From Urinicoccus sp. (GTDB lineage: Bacteria > Bacillota > Clostridia > Tissierellales > Peptoniphilaceae): a DNA stretch of 19,528 nucleotides. Of this stretch, positions 1 through 8,078 are shown one piece after another. The stretch is taken from positions 1-19,528 of the forward strand of contig JASBZN010000006.1 in assembly GCA_029983435.1 (NCBI GenBank), read 5' to 3'. Within the stretch, counting starts at the first letter, position 1. Each line of letters begins with the position of its first letter. The notes under the pieces are model-generated. The model made no database searches and was not told the origin of the DNA. It saw only the letters and a program-made list of their open reading frames with translations. A program made the position numbers and the translations under genes.

Positions 1-13
1 GCTCTTCCGATCT
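1..13. other. Illumina adapter remnant at contig end
   Basis: The first 13 bases, GCTCTTCCGATCT, are identical to the shared 3' end of the Illumina TruSeq read-1 and read-2 adapters. They sit exactly at the sequence end and interrupt a Pro/Glu-rich repeat in the adhesin gene. They are best read as untrimmed adapter, so genomic sequence starts at about position 14. Confidence 0.93.
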
Positions 14-3000
14 CTGGAGGTGTTACAGGTGGTTCTTCTGGTGGAGTAACTGGTGGTTCCTCTGGTTCTTCTGGTGGTTCATGGGGTGGATTGTGCGGTG
101 GTTCTTTCGGCTTTTCAGGTGGAAGTTCCTTATTGGTTGCTACAAAGATGTATTCGTAGATTGGTTTAATTTCCGCTAATGGTTTAGCGTCTGGATTTAA
201 ATCATAAATTGTCTCATAGCGTCCATTTCCATTTCCTACTGTTTCTTCCAAATAGAAGAGATCTACATATTTCCCATTTTCTAGAATATATGGGAGATAT
301 AGGGAATAAACGCCATTTTCATCCTTCTTTAAATACATATTTATTTCAGGATTTTTTATAGTGGATACATCACCTTGATAATTATAATGGACTACCTTAA
401 CCGGTTTCCACTTACCGTCTATGACGATTTTTTTATCCGGATCTTGACCAAATACAATATTTTCATCATCCAGCCAAAATCCATTCCCATTTGCCTTTGG
501 TTGCCAAGTTGCCGTCTTTGATTCTACCTTTTTACCATCAACATACAAATTATAAGTGACATCCCCATTTTCAGCTTTAAACGGATTGTTTGCAATAGAG
601 TTTTCTCTCTTTGCATCGTCTACAGCGTAATGTTGCCAAAATCTTCTGAAATAAAACTCAATCTGAACTGGATTCCCTTCTTTAAGCTTTTCTTCATAAG
701 CTTTCATTTCGTCTTCGTTCACAAGAACCTTTTTAATTTCATAGGTCATTTCAAAGCCATCCAGGTCTTTTTCCTCAATGCCATAGGCACCTTTGGCTAG
801 AAGTTTTGGATCCAGCTTGGTAATAACACCCTTCCAGTCGTTCTTCTTTGTGATTGTAACGGTTTTATAGACAGGATAAACTTTTCCATTTTTGTCTCTT
901 TTATAGTCAACGATAATTTTCTTGCCGTCATTTAAAATATAGAATGTTACTTGGTCTGGAAGTTCTCTATTTTTAACTTCTACATCTTTTCGATCTTCGC
1001 CAAGAGCTTGTCTGATTTCTTCTTCAGTAAGCATCTTCCATTTCTTTTCAATCTTGGCTTCAGTGTATGGTCTGTTGCTGATTGTAAACTCATAGCTATT
1101 TTCTTCGCCCTTTACTTGCTTAACTTCTGAAATATAATCTGTTTCTCTTTCGATAACAAGATATTTCAATCCGCGTTTTGCAAGTTCTTCACTTGTAAAC
1201 GGAAGTCCCTTTTCCATAGTTGAAGCTGGTAAGTTTGGATACTTATCGCCTTTATATTTACCAAAAGTAGCTTCCCAATTGTTATCATGGTTTAGGATTA
1301 CTTCGCCATACTTATAAAGTCTCTTGTCATAGCCATATTGGCTTCTTACATAAACTTCGTCTACATCTTCAGGAACAATATAGATGTCAGCGTGGATATT
1401 TTTCCAACGATAGTCGTCTTCATCGATGTCTTTATCCCAATGTTTTTTGAATTTAAAGCCAACGTCGCCAATGTCTTGTGTACTCTTCATTGATGCATCG
1501 GATCCAAGTCCAGCTCCGTAAGTAGCTTCATTACCTAAAATAAAGGTTCCTGAATTCCTCCAAGCTTCTTCTTGCAACGCCTTATCATAGATGGCTTTTA
1601 GGTAAACAAATTGATCCGTATAGGACATATTCTTTGGTAAAAGTGTTCCCTTACCGCTATCGTTTACAAACTTAATAATGTGTTTTTCTTTGGTGACGGG
1701 CGAAATAAAGGTATAGAATTGGTTGTGAATATCTGTGTCATTTAATTCGAAGCTATATGTTTTCTTGGCAAACACATAGTCTGCGCCCATTGCGCCCTTG
1801 TTATTAAATACATAAACGCTGTGGCCATCGCCTAGGTGAATAAATCCGTCTGGGCAGTTCCAGATACCGCCGCCAACGTTTGGTCCGCCCCAAGCTTCGT
1901 CATTTTCGTTCATGTTTCCTTTAAAGGATGTTTCATTTTCAGTAATTAAAACATTTTCTAATTCCTGAACTCTTGGAGGGAATCCTACATAGATTCCGCC
2001 GCCGAATTTTGCTGCCTTGTTGTCCAAGATCATGGTCTTATTAAAATGAACATGGTTGCTGTCGACAAAGACTCCACCTCCGGCATAACCGGTTTCATTT
2101 TTATAAATTAAGCCACCATCAAAGTTGGCTTCCGCCTTATTAATTTTAACATATTCATCATAAGGTTTATCATCCGTATTTGAATAGCTGCCATTAATGC
2201 TATTACTAAAAGATGTAACGTATTGGTCGGAGACCATTATTCCCCCGGCCTTGTTTCCGGCGTAGTTATTGGCAACAATACCATCTGTAATATTTAATTT
2301 ACCAGTTGGGTATATGGTAATACCACCGGCTAAATTATACCCTTTTGACTTGTTGCTTACAATGCTTCCGCCGTTGAAATCAAAGATAGCAAAGTCTTTG
2401 TCTTCATTAAGAATCTTTTTATTATTCAAGCCGTCGTTTCCGACAAATACAGCTCCTGACGCACTGATATTATGGTCAATCATCCCGTTCTTCATAATAA
2501 AGTGGCCACCTTGTTTAACCGCTACTGCACCGGCATTGTATGGAACGGCAGTGTTTGCAAAGACGGTATTGGCTGTAATACGACCGCCATTCATAGTAAA
2601 AGTTCCACCCTCATGGACTTTTATTGGACTTTCGTAAGAGTAATAATATTTAGTCTTACCTTCCTCAACTTTAACTCTAAAAGTACTTTCGCTGTTTGCA
2701 ATCACACCGTTATTTAGTATAAGCTCTCCACCTTTTTGAACATCAAAGAACATGCCTTTGTCATCTGTATAAGACTTAATTTCTTTTTTATTTCCGTCAA
2801 AATTAATGGAGTTCTTTTTATCGCCAAGGGTCAATTTTCCTTTGACGTTAAACATGGTGCCAGAAAAATTATCAGATCTTTTCAGGACGACGTTGTGTTC
2901 AAAATCATAGTAATACTCATCCCCTTTTTTGGTGATATGAGTCTCTGCATCTTCTATGGCTTTCTTCCCACGCTTGCGTCCTTCGTCGATAATTTCTCTT

Positions 3001-3800
3001 TGCTCCTTTTCACCTTGATCCGCATAATCTTTGGGTTGCTCAATCTTTTCCCAAGGATCGTCCATTTCCTTCCCATCTTCTGAAGTCAAGATGATTATTT
3101 TACCTTGGCCTATAGTCAAGGTTTCTTTTATTTCAATGATTCCCGCTATGACAATGGTTGTTTCTTCGCCCTCTTTTGCATCGTTAAGAGCTTTTTGGAG
3201 TTCAGCAAAAGATTTGACTCTCACACCCTCTTTTGACTCTTCCTTAGGACTGCCTGCTTTTAATGCTTTTGGGTCTAGGGTCGTACCTTCTTCTAGCAAA
3301 AGGACATTCTCATCGTTTTTCTTTGGCTCTTCCTCGCCTTTTTTATCTTCCTCTGTTTTTTCCAGGTCTTCTGTTTTGGATTCTTTTTCTCTTTTACTTA
3401 CTTTGGGAGTCGTTTCCTCTTCAGTAGACTCTGTTTTGGAAGTTTCCCCGTCTAAATTATCTTTGTCTACAGATTCCTTTTCAAGAACGTCATCTTTTTT
3501 GTCAGATGTTTTTTCAGACTCTGTAATTTGTCCAGGTTCTGTCCCTTCTTTTCCTTCCTCTTTCTTTTCCAGGATAGGTTCTTCTTTAGCTTCTTTTGGA
3601 TCTTGCTTCTCCTGATCCACTATGGCCGTATCCTTTGTGTCCTTACTCTCGACCTTATTGTCTGTGGTTTCTCGGACAGCTTCTTGCTGAACTTTAGGAT
3701 GGTCTGCTGGCGCTTTACCTTCTACAGATTGAGCGTAGCTTGTACCCCCCCCCACTAAAAAAAACAAGATCAGGAGTAATAATACTTTGACTCTTTTCAC
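1..3800 (-). CDS. Large secreted adhesin-like surface protein (beta-helix and CnaB-like), 3'-truncated by the contig end
   Basis: This frame stays open from GTG at 3800 to the left edge, about 1,266 codons; real sequence ends near position 14. GTG is the only possible start: an in-frame TAA lies two codons upstream, and a GAGGGGAG ribosome site precedes it. Residues 1-23 form a signal peptide (MKRVK, then a Leu/Phe core, then SYA). Next comes a Lys/Glu/Asp-rich stalk of about 150 residues, then a region rich in GG-x-F/I-x-M-x-x-G-x-I and GGAV/GGGI turns, typical of right-handed parallel beta-helix adhesins. A CnaB-like segment follows, with an EKKW strand, VTFYILNDGK, and YGIEEKD near its end. 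The visible C-terminus is a Pro/Glu linker (PPEEPPVT repeated). The anchor (LPXTG, SLH or other) lies beyond the edge. The likely role is a cell-surface adhesin or matrix-binding protein; the ligand is unknown. A G9 run at 3745-3753 inside the signal-peptide codons could switch it off by slippage. Confidence 0.85.
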   Translation of the reverse strand, partial: MKRVKVLLLLILFFLVGGGTSYAQSVEGKAPADHPKVQQEAVRETTDNKVESKDTKDTAIVDQEKQDPKEAKEEPILEKKEEGKEGTEPGQITESEKTSDKKDDVLEKESVDKDNLDGETSKTESTEEETTPKVSKREKESKTEDLEKTEEDKKGEEEPKKNDENVLLLEEGTTLDPKALKAGSPKEESKEGVRVKSFAELQKALNDAKEGEETTIVIAGIIEIKETLTIGQGKIIILTSEDGKEMDDPWEKIEQPKDYADQGEKEQREIIDEGRKRGKKAIEDAETHITKKGDEYYYDFEHNVVLKRSDNFSGTMFNVKGKLTLGDKKNSINFDGNKKEIKSYTDDKGMFFDVQKGGELILNNGVIANSESTFRVKVEEGKTKYYYSYESPIKVHEGGTFTMNGGRITANTVFANTAVPYNAGAVAVKQGGHFIMKNGMIDHNISASGAVFVGNDGLNNKKILNEDKDFAIFDFNGGSIVSNKSKGYNLAGGITIYPTGKLNITDGIVANNYAGNKAGGIMVSDQYVTSFSNSINGSYSNTDDKPYDEYVKINKAEANFDGGLIYKNETGYAGGGVFVDSNHVHFNKTMILDNKAAKFGGGIYVGFPPRVQELENVLITENETSFKGNMNENDEAWGGPNVGGGIWNCPDGFIHLGDGHSVYVFNNKGAMGADYVFAKKTYSFELNDTDIHNQFYTFISPVTKEKHIIKFVNDSGKGTLLPKNMSYTDQFVYLKAIYDKALQEEAWRNSGTFILGNEATYGAGLGSDASMKSTQDIGDVGFKFKKHWDKDIDEDDYRWKNIHADIYIVPEDVDEVYVRSQYGYDKRLYKYGEVILNHDNNWEATFGKYKGDKYPNLPASTMEKGLPFTSEELAKRGLKYLVIERETDYISEVKQVKGEENSYEFTISNRPYTEAKIEKKWKMLTEEEIRQALGEDRKDVEVKNRELPDQVTFYILNDGKKIIVDYKRDKNGKVYPVYKTVTITKKNDWKGVITKLDPKLLAKGAYGIEEKDLDGFEMTYEIKKVLVNEDEMKAYEEKLKEGNPVQIEFYFRRFWQHYAVDDAKRENSIANNPFKAENGDVTYNLYVDGKKVESKTATWQPKANGNGFWLDDENIVFGQDPDKKIVIDGKWKPVKVVHYNYQGDVSTIKNPEINMYLKKDENGVYSLYLPYILENGKYVDLFYLEETVGNGNGRYETIYDLNPDAKPLAEIKPIYEYIFVATNKELPPEKPKEPPHNPPHEPPEEPEEPPVTPPEEPPVTPPEIGR
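14..62 (-). repeat. 21-bp tandem repeat encoding EEPPVTP
   Basis: The minus strand encodes EEPPVTP twice in tandem with a diverged Pro/Glu stretch before it, giving a period of 21 bases. It is a Pro-rich linker of the kind that precedes wall- or membrane-anchoring domains. The repeat continues into the contig end, which may explain why the assembly stopped here. Confidence 0.7.
3745..3764 (-). repeat. G9 and T8 homopolymer tracts in adhesin signal-peptide codons
   Basis: On the coding strand, T8 (3764-3757) is followed by AGT and then G9 (3753-3745), all within codons 13-19 of the adhesin gene. As written, the tracts keep the reading frame. A poly-G run of this length just after a surface-protein start is a typical slippage-prone contingency tract. 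Confidence 0.8.
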
Positions 3801-3870
3801 GTTTTACTCCCCTCTTCTTTTAACAACACCAAGAGTATAAAAACACGCAATTCGAATTATGTATTTTTAT

Positions 3871-3912
3871 ACTATACTTTCTCATATATTATATGATAAT
3901 ACTGTACTTTCT
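3871..3912. repeat. Direct repeat pair flanking the adhesin promoter -10
   Basis: ACTATACTTTCT (3871-3882) and ACTGTACTTTCT (3901-3912) match at 11 of 12 bases with a 30-bp period. One copy lies in the promoter spacer and the other at the expected transcription start. They could be operator half-sites on the same helix face, but the region is AT-rich and chance similarity is possible. Confidence 0.4.
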
Positions 3913-3921
3913 TTCCGTCAA
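3893..3921 (-). promoter_or_regulatory. Predicted sigma-A-type promoter of the adhesin gene
   Basis: The -35 TTGACG (3921-3916) and -10 TATCAT (3898-3893) are separated by 17 bases, each matching consensus at 5 of 6 positions. This predicts a start near 3886 and a leader of about 85 bases before the GTG. The 12 bases around the -35 (TCTTGACGGAAA) are identical to those at the SLH-protein promoter. Confidence 0.6.
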
Positions 3922-4010
3922 GAGATTCTGACAATTCCCTTAAATAAAAAGCAAGCTATCCTTCTTGGCTTTTTTATCCTATTCCATTTAATACAATCAT
4001 TCTCCCTAAT

Positions 4011-4046
4011 AAAATCGGCACTAGGAGGAAACCTAGTGCCGATTTT
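4011..4046 (-). terminator. Intrinsic terminator of valS
   Basis: A perfect 15-bp inverted repeat (4011-4025 with 4032-4046) encloses a 6-base loop. It lies 20 bases past the valS stop and has T-rich sequence on its 3' side. Confidence 0.9.
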
Positions 4047-4065
4047 ACTTTAAACTTTCTTTCAT

Positions 4066-6705
4066 TTAGCGATTTTCTATGGATGCAATTCTCTTTTCTA
4101 ATTGGTCAATTTGGGTTTTAAATTGCCCTTCTTTTTCTCTTTCCTTTTGAACAACGGCTTCTGGTGCTTTAGAAACAAAGCCTTGGTTGGCTAGTTTTTT
4201 CACGACTCGATCCAGTTCGGATTGGGCTGTTGCCAATTCTTTATTTAACCGTTGCAGTTCTTTTTCATAGTCCACCAAGTCTTCCAAGGGCATGTAGTAG
4301 TCTACTCCCTTGGAAACAACAGACAAATGATCTCCCTTTAAATCTTTGGGGTTGTCAATCCATTCTAAGCCTGTGGAAAAGCCCAGGGTCTTAAAGTAAC
4401 CTTCTGTCCCTTCTAGGTCTTTTTTATTTTCTTCCTCTTCTGTATAGAGGAGGGTCTTGGATTTTTTATTGGGGGCAATATTCATTTCTGCCCGCGCATT
4501 TCGAATAGAGCGAATGGCTTCTTGCACTCTTTCTAGGGTTCTTTCTGCTTCTTCATCCAAGTAAGAATCATCTTCTTTAGGCCAGTGGTTAAGCATTAAG
4601 AAATCTTCTGTTCCTGGTAGCTTGGACCAAATTTCTTCTGTGATAAATGGCATAAAGGGATGAAGCAGGCGTAAAATATCTTTTAAAACTGCCACTAAGA
4701 CGCTGACTGCCACTTTTTTATCTTCGGCATCTTCACTAAAGAGGCGAGGTTTTACAAGCTCAATATACCAATCGCAAAAATCAGACCAAATATAATTTAA
4801 AACGGCATCTGCCGCTAAACCCAAGTCATAGTGGTCTAATTTTTCTGCCACTTCCTTGGCTACTCGTTGTCCCTTAGATAAAATCCATCGGTCTTCCATT
4901 TGGAACTTATCTATTTCGTCTAATTCATAGAGGTCCTCACCAATGTGCATAAAGACAAAACGAGAGGCGTTCCAGAGCTTATTGGCAAAGTTTCGATTGG
5001 CTTCCACCCGGTCAATGGAAAACCGCATATCGTTACCAGGGCTATTGCCAGTAATTAGGGTAAAGCGAAGGGCATCGGCCCCATATTGACTGATAATTTC
5101 TAAAGGATCAATTCCATTTCCTAAAGACTTGGACATCTTCCGTCCTTGTTCATCTAGAACCAATCCCGTTAAGAAAACATCTTTAAAGGGTAGTTCTCCT
5201 GTTTGTTCCAAGGCAGAAAAGACCATACGAACGACCCAGAAGAAGATAATGTCATAGCCCGTACAGAGAACATTGGTGGGATAAAAGTAATCTAGGTCTT
5301 CTGTTTCCTTGGGCCAACCCAGGGTAGAAAAAGGCCAAAGGGCTGAGGAGAACCAAGTATCTAGGGTATCAGAATCTCGGTACATTTCCCCTCCGCAGGC
5401 AGGACATTTGTGGACGGGGTCTGTGGAAACTTCTACATGACCGCAGTCCTTACAATAGTAAACTGGCAATTGATGTCCCCACCAAAGTTGGCGAGAAATA
5501 CACCAATCTCGAATATTTTCCAGCCAGTGGCTATAGATTTTTCCAAAGCGGTCAGGAATAAAGTGAAGGTCGCCCTTTTGGTAGGCCTCTAGGGCAGGTT
5601 TAGCCAAAGGTTCCATTTTCACAAACCACTGTTTGGAAATTAAGGGTTCAATAACCGTTTTACACCGTTCGCAGTGGCCTACAGCGTTGTGGTGGTCTTC
5701 AATTTTAACTAAGAGGCCAGCGTCTTCAAAGTCCTTGACGATTTTCTTCCGCGCTTCAAAGCGTTCCATGCCAGCATAGGGTCCTGCTTCTTGGTTTAAG
5801 TAGCCATTTTCATCAATGACCACACATTGGCCTAGGTCATGCCGAGCTCCGACTTCGAAGTCATTGGGGTCGTGGGATGGGGTAATCTTTACGGCCCCAG
5901 TTCCAAATTCCATGTCTACATAAGTATCAGCAACAATGGAAATTTCCCGGTTCATAAAGGGTAACATCAAGGTTTTTCCTACTAGAGACCCGTAGCGGTC
6001 ATCTTCTGGATTAACAGCCACAGCCAAGTCTCCTGGAATGGTTTCTGGCCGCGTAGTTGCAATTTCTAAATAGCCAGACCCATCTGTCAAGGGATACTTA
6101 AAGGTCCAAATTTTTCCATCGTGGTCTATATGTTCTACTTCTGCATCGGAAATTGCCGTGTGACAGTGGGGACACCAGTTGATAATTCGGTCGCCTTGGT
6201 AGATAAGTTCCTTTTGGTAGAGGTCCATAAAGACTTTTTCCACTGCTTGGGACAGGTTTTCATCTAGCGTAAAAGCCTCCCGGTCCCAGTCGCAAGAAAC
6301 ACCTAGTTTCTTTTGTTGGTTTTTAATATTACCGCCATATTCTTCTGTCCAGGCCCAGGCTTCTTTTAAAAATCCTTCCCGGCCCAAGCCTTCCTTGGTC
6401 TTGCCTTGGGACTTCATTTTTTCCACAACCTTTGCTTCTGTGGAAATGGAAGCATGGTCTGTTCCTGGTAAAAACAGGGCTTGGTAGCCTTTTAAGCGTT
6501 TGAAACGAATTAAAATATCTTGAATGGTATTGTTTAAGGCATGTCCCATGTGTAAATTCCCTGTTACATTTGGTGGGGGCATGACAATGGTGTAGGGCTC
6601 CTTAGACCGATCCACTTCTGGATGGAAGGCATGAGAAGCCATCCACTCTCCATAAATCCGATCCTCAAACTCTTTAGGATCGTATGTTTTTGCTAATTCT
6701 TTCAC
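4066..6705 (-). CDS. valS: Valine--tRNA ligase (ValRS)
   Basis: Class I aminoacyl-tRNA synthetase that charges tRNA-Val in the cytoplasm. The HIGH motif is HMGH at residues 52-55, after PPPNVTG, and KMSKS is at 523-527. The editing domain shows ATTRPET and GTGAVKITPSHDP. Two CxxC pairs (CKDCGH and CPACGG) look like a zinc ribbon, and the C-terminus is the charged coiled coil typical of ValRS. Its 879 residues match the family. I chose GTG at 6705 because GAGGAGG lies 5 bases upstream. The frame can be extended to a GTG at 6768, but that codon lies inside the T-box sequence and its transcript would cross the leader terminator, so it is not a real start. The gene is monocistronic, running from a T-box leader to its own terminator. 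Confidence 0.97.
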   Translation of the reverse strand: MKELAKTYDPKEFEDRIYGEWMASHAFHPEVDRSKEPYTIVMPPPNVTGNLHMGHALNNTIQDILIRFKRLKGYQALFLPGTDHASISTEAKVVEKMKSQGKTKEGLGREGFLKEAWAWTEEYGGNIKNQQKKLGVSCDWDREAFTLDENLSQAVEKVFMDLYQKELIYQGDRIINWCPHCHTAISDAEVEHIDHDGKIWTFKYPLTDGSGYLEIATTRPETIPGDLAVAVNPEDDRYGSLVGKTLMLPFMNREISIVADTYVDMEFGTGAVKITPSHDPNDFEVGARHDLGQCVVIDENGYLNQEAGPYAGMERFEARKKIVKDFEDAGLLVKIEDHHNAVGHCERCKTVIEPLISKQWFVKMEPLAKPALEAYQKGDLHFIPDRFGKIYSHWLENIRDWCISRQLWWGHQLPVYYCKDCGHVEVSTDPVHKCPACGGEMYRDSDTLDTWFSSALWPFSTLGWPKETEDLDYFYPTNVLCTGYDIIFFWVVRMVFSALEQTGELPFKDVFLTGLVLDEQGRKMSKSLGNGIDPLEIISQYGADALRFTLITGNSPGNDMRFSIDRVEANRNFANKLWNASRFVFMHIGEDLYELDEIDKFQMEDRWILSKGQRVAKEVAEKLDHYDLGLAADAVLNYIWSDFCDWYIELVKPRLFSEDAEDKKVAVSVLVAVLKDILRLLHPFMPFITEEIWSKLPGTEDFLMLNHWPKEDDSYLDEEAERTLERVQEAIRSIRNARAEMNIAPNKKSKTLLYTEEEENKKDLEGTEGYFKTLGFSTGLEWIDNPKDLKGDHLSVVSKGVDYYMPLEDLVDYEKELQRLNKELATAQSELDRVVKKLANQGFVSKAPEAVVQKEREKEGQFKTQIDQLEKRIASIENR

Positions 6706-6717
6706 TCTGACCTCCTC

Positions 6718-6925
6718 ATTTATCCATAAAAAAATCCTCATCCAAAAGGACGAGGAACGCGGTACCACCTTAATTCCGTAATTATACGGCTCTTTTGACC
6801 GATAACAGAGTCACCCGTTAACCAATAAAAAGCAACCTTCCCCGGCTTCGCTTGTCAACTTCCACCAACCATTGACTCTCTAAAAAGCTCCCCCGGCTAC
6901 TCCTCTTTTCTATACGGTATACACG
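6718..6925 (-). promoter_or_regulatory. T-box riboswitch leader of valS
   Basis: The conserved T-box AAGGTGGTACCGCG lies at 6771-6758, immediately before the attenuator. Upstream is a Stem I-like element: a loop-E AGTA on the 5' side, a GTCAA/TTGAC distal stem, and on the 3' side GAA-G-GTT-G, which matches the usual specifier-loop layout. This makes GTT (6836-6834), a valine codon, the likely specifier. By family logic, uncharged tRNA-Val pairs with the specifier and the T-box bulge, stabilises the antiterminator and permits valS transcription. The T-box is unmistakable; the specifier is inferred by hand folding. Confidence 0.92.
6728..6755 (-). terminator. T-box attenuator (leader terminator) of valS
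   Basis: The stem CCTCGTCC/GGATGAGG with a TTTT loop (6755-6736) is followed by A and T7 (6734-6728). It lies directly after the T-box sequence, so antiterminator and terminator are mutually exclusive. Confidence 0.9.
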
Positions 6926-6928
6926 TTA

Positions 6929-6957
6929 ATTATAAGGGCTAGGAGAGTCCCTGTCAA
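6929..6957 (-). promoter_or_regulatory. Perfect consensus sigma-A promoter of valS
   Basis: TTGACA (6957-6952) and TATAAT (6934-6929) are separated by exactly 17 bases, so all 12 consensus positions match. Predicted transcription starts near 6922, about 215 bases before the valS GTG. Strong unregulated initiation fits control by attenuation. Confidence 0.92.
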
Positions 6958-6973
6958 GCCTGGACTGAACGAT

Positions 6974-7003
6974 AAAAAAGAGACGGTTCCCCGCCCCTCT
7001 TTT
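6974..7003 (-). terminator. Intrinsic terminator of trpS
   Basis: The stem pairs AAAAGAG with CTCTTTT and CGG with CCG around a GGAA loop, followed by a T-tract. It begins within the trpS stop codon and lies just upstream of the valS -35. Confidence 0.75.
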
Positions 7004-7994
7004 ACCCTCTGGGAATAAAGCCCATCTTTTTATAGACCTTCCGTAAAATTTTCGTAGCTCGCCGAGAAGCCTTTTGGGCTCCTTGTTGGTAAACTTCTTC
7101 CAAATAGGCCTTGTCGGCCCGAATTTCATGGTAACGGTCCCGAATGGGTCCGATTTCTTGGATGACAGCTTCTGCCACATCTGTCTTTAAGACCCCATAA
7201 CCTTGGCCTTGATAGTCTTGAAGTAAGTCTTCTATAGACCGTCCAGAGCAAGCCGAATAAATATCCAACAAGTTTTTCACCCCAGCTTGTTGGTCATTGT
7301 AGGCAATGTTGCCTTCTGAATCGGTTACAGCTCGTTTAAACTTCCTTCGAATCGCATCGTCTTCGTCTAAGATTAAGATATAGGAATTTTGGTCGCTATC
7401 GGATTTACTCATTTTCTTTTCAGGATTTTGCAGGCTCATAACCCTGCCTCCTACCTTGGTCTTTAACATTTCTGGCAAGACAAAGGTGTCCGAGTACCTG
7501 GAGTTAAACCGTTCTGCTAAGTCTCTTGTAATTTCAATGTGTTGCTTTTGGTCATCCCCCACAGGAACATAGTGGGTTCCATAGAGGAGAATATCGGAAG
7601 CCATAAGGACAGGATAGTTTAACAGTCCAGCGTTGACTTCTTTGGTTTTTTCCGCCTTGGACTTAAACTGGGTCATCCGTTGGAGCTGGCCAAGCCCTGT
7701 CATGGTGTTTAAAAGCCACATTAATTCCACGTGGGCTGGAACGTGGGATTGGATATAGATGGTGGACTTTTCTGGATCCAGTCCCACAGCTAGATAAAGG
7801 GCCAAAAGATCCAGGGTATGGGCCCGTAAGTCCTTGGGCTCCTGGCTCACTGTAATGGCGTGCATATCCGCAATGCAATAAATGCAGTCATATTCTTCTT
7901 GGAGCTTAGGAAAATTTCGCAAGGCTCCAATGTAATTTCCTAAGGTTAAATTTCCAGAGGGTTGAATCCCACTGTAGACAATTTTTTTATCCAT
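7002..7994 (-). CDS. trpS: Tryptophan--tRNA ligase (TrpRS)
   Basis: Class I synthetase that charges tRNA-Trp in the cytoplasm. The N-terminus carries the TrpRS form of the HIGH motif, TLGN at residues 17-20 after SGIQPSG, and the KMSKS loop reads EKKMSKSDSD. Other family segments are visible (PVGDDQKQHIEITRD and GLGQLQRMTQFK). At 330 residues it has the normal bacterial length. I chose ATG at 7994, preceded by AAAGGA. The frame can be extended upstream by 51 codons, but that runs through the promoter region into the divergent gene and gives non-conserved residues. The gene has its own promoter and terminator; no T-box was seen. Confidence 0.97.
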   Translation of the reverse strand: MDKKIVYSGIQPSGNLTLGNYIGALRNFPKLQEEYDCIYCIADMHAITVSQEPKDLRAHTLDLLALYLAVGLDPEKSTIYIQSHVPAHVELMWLLNTMTGLGQLQRMTQFKSKAEKTKEVNAGLLNYPVLMASDILLYGTHYVPVGDDQKQHIEITRDLAERFNSRYSDTFVLPEMLKTKVGGRVMSLQNPEKKMSKSDSDQNSYILILDEDDAIRRKFKRAVTDSEGNIAYNDQQAGVKNLLDIYSACSGRSIEDLLQDYQGQGYGVLKTDVAEAVIQEIGPIRDRYHEIRADKAYLEEVYQQGAQKASRRATKILRKVYKKMGFIPRG

Positions 7995-8022
7995 AAAACA
8001 TCCTTTCAAACATTCTTCCTCT

Positions 8023-8051
8023 ATTATACAACACTTCCTCCTTGTGATAAA
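8023..8051 (-). promoter_or_regulatory. Predicted trpS promoter
   Basis: A perfect -10 TATAAT (8028-8023) lies 28 bases before the trpS ATG. The -35 at 17-base spacing is weak (TTTATC, 8051-8046). The element interlocks with the promoter of the divergent peptidase gene. Confidence 0.6.
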
Positions 8052-8053
8052 AT
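8025..8053 (+). promoter_or_regulatory. Predicted promoter of the P1 peptidase gene
   Basis: -35 TATACA (8025-8030, 4 of 6) and -10 TAAAAT (8048-8053, 5 of 6) have 17-base spacing. The -35 overlaps the trpS -10 on the other strand and the -10 overlaps the trpS -35. Confidence 0.5.
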
Positions 8054-8078
8054 AAATACTTAAAAGAAGGAGGAATTT

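Noticed and set aside
14..130. Possible CRISPR-like or satellite repeat at the left end
   Set aside because: The repeat is in phase with codons and encodes a Pro/Glu linker; there are no regular unique spacers.
2269..3083. Several short plus-strand frames (for example 2269-2637 and 2736-3083)
   Set aside because: They lie opposite the continuous adhesin frame, lack ribosome sites and have no domain-like composition.
3031..3615. A 194-codon plus-strand open frame rich in Ser and Phe
   Set aside because: It is the antisense of the Lys/Glu/Asp-rich stalk of the adhesin gene; the Ser/Phe bias is the complement of GAA/AAA-type codons and no ribosome site precedes it.
3801..4065. A possible small plus-strand gene at 3859-4053 between the adhesin and valS
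   Set aside because: It overlaps the adhesin promoter and the valS terminator stem and has no ribosome site; the region is better explained as regulatory.
6926..7180. A minus-strand frame across the 3' end of trpS and the valS promoter
   Set aside because: It is out of frame with trpS, crosses the trpS terminator and overlaps a perfect promoter.
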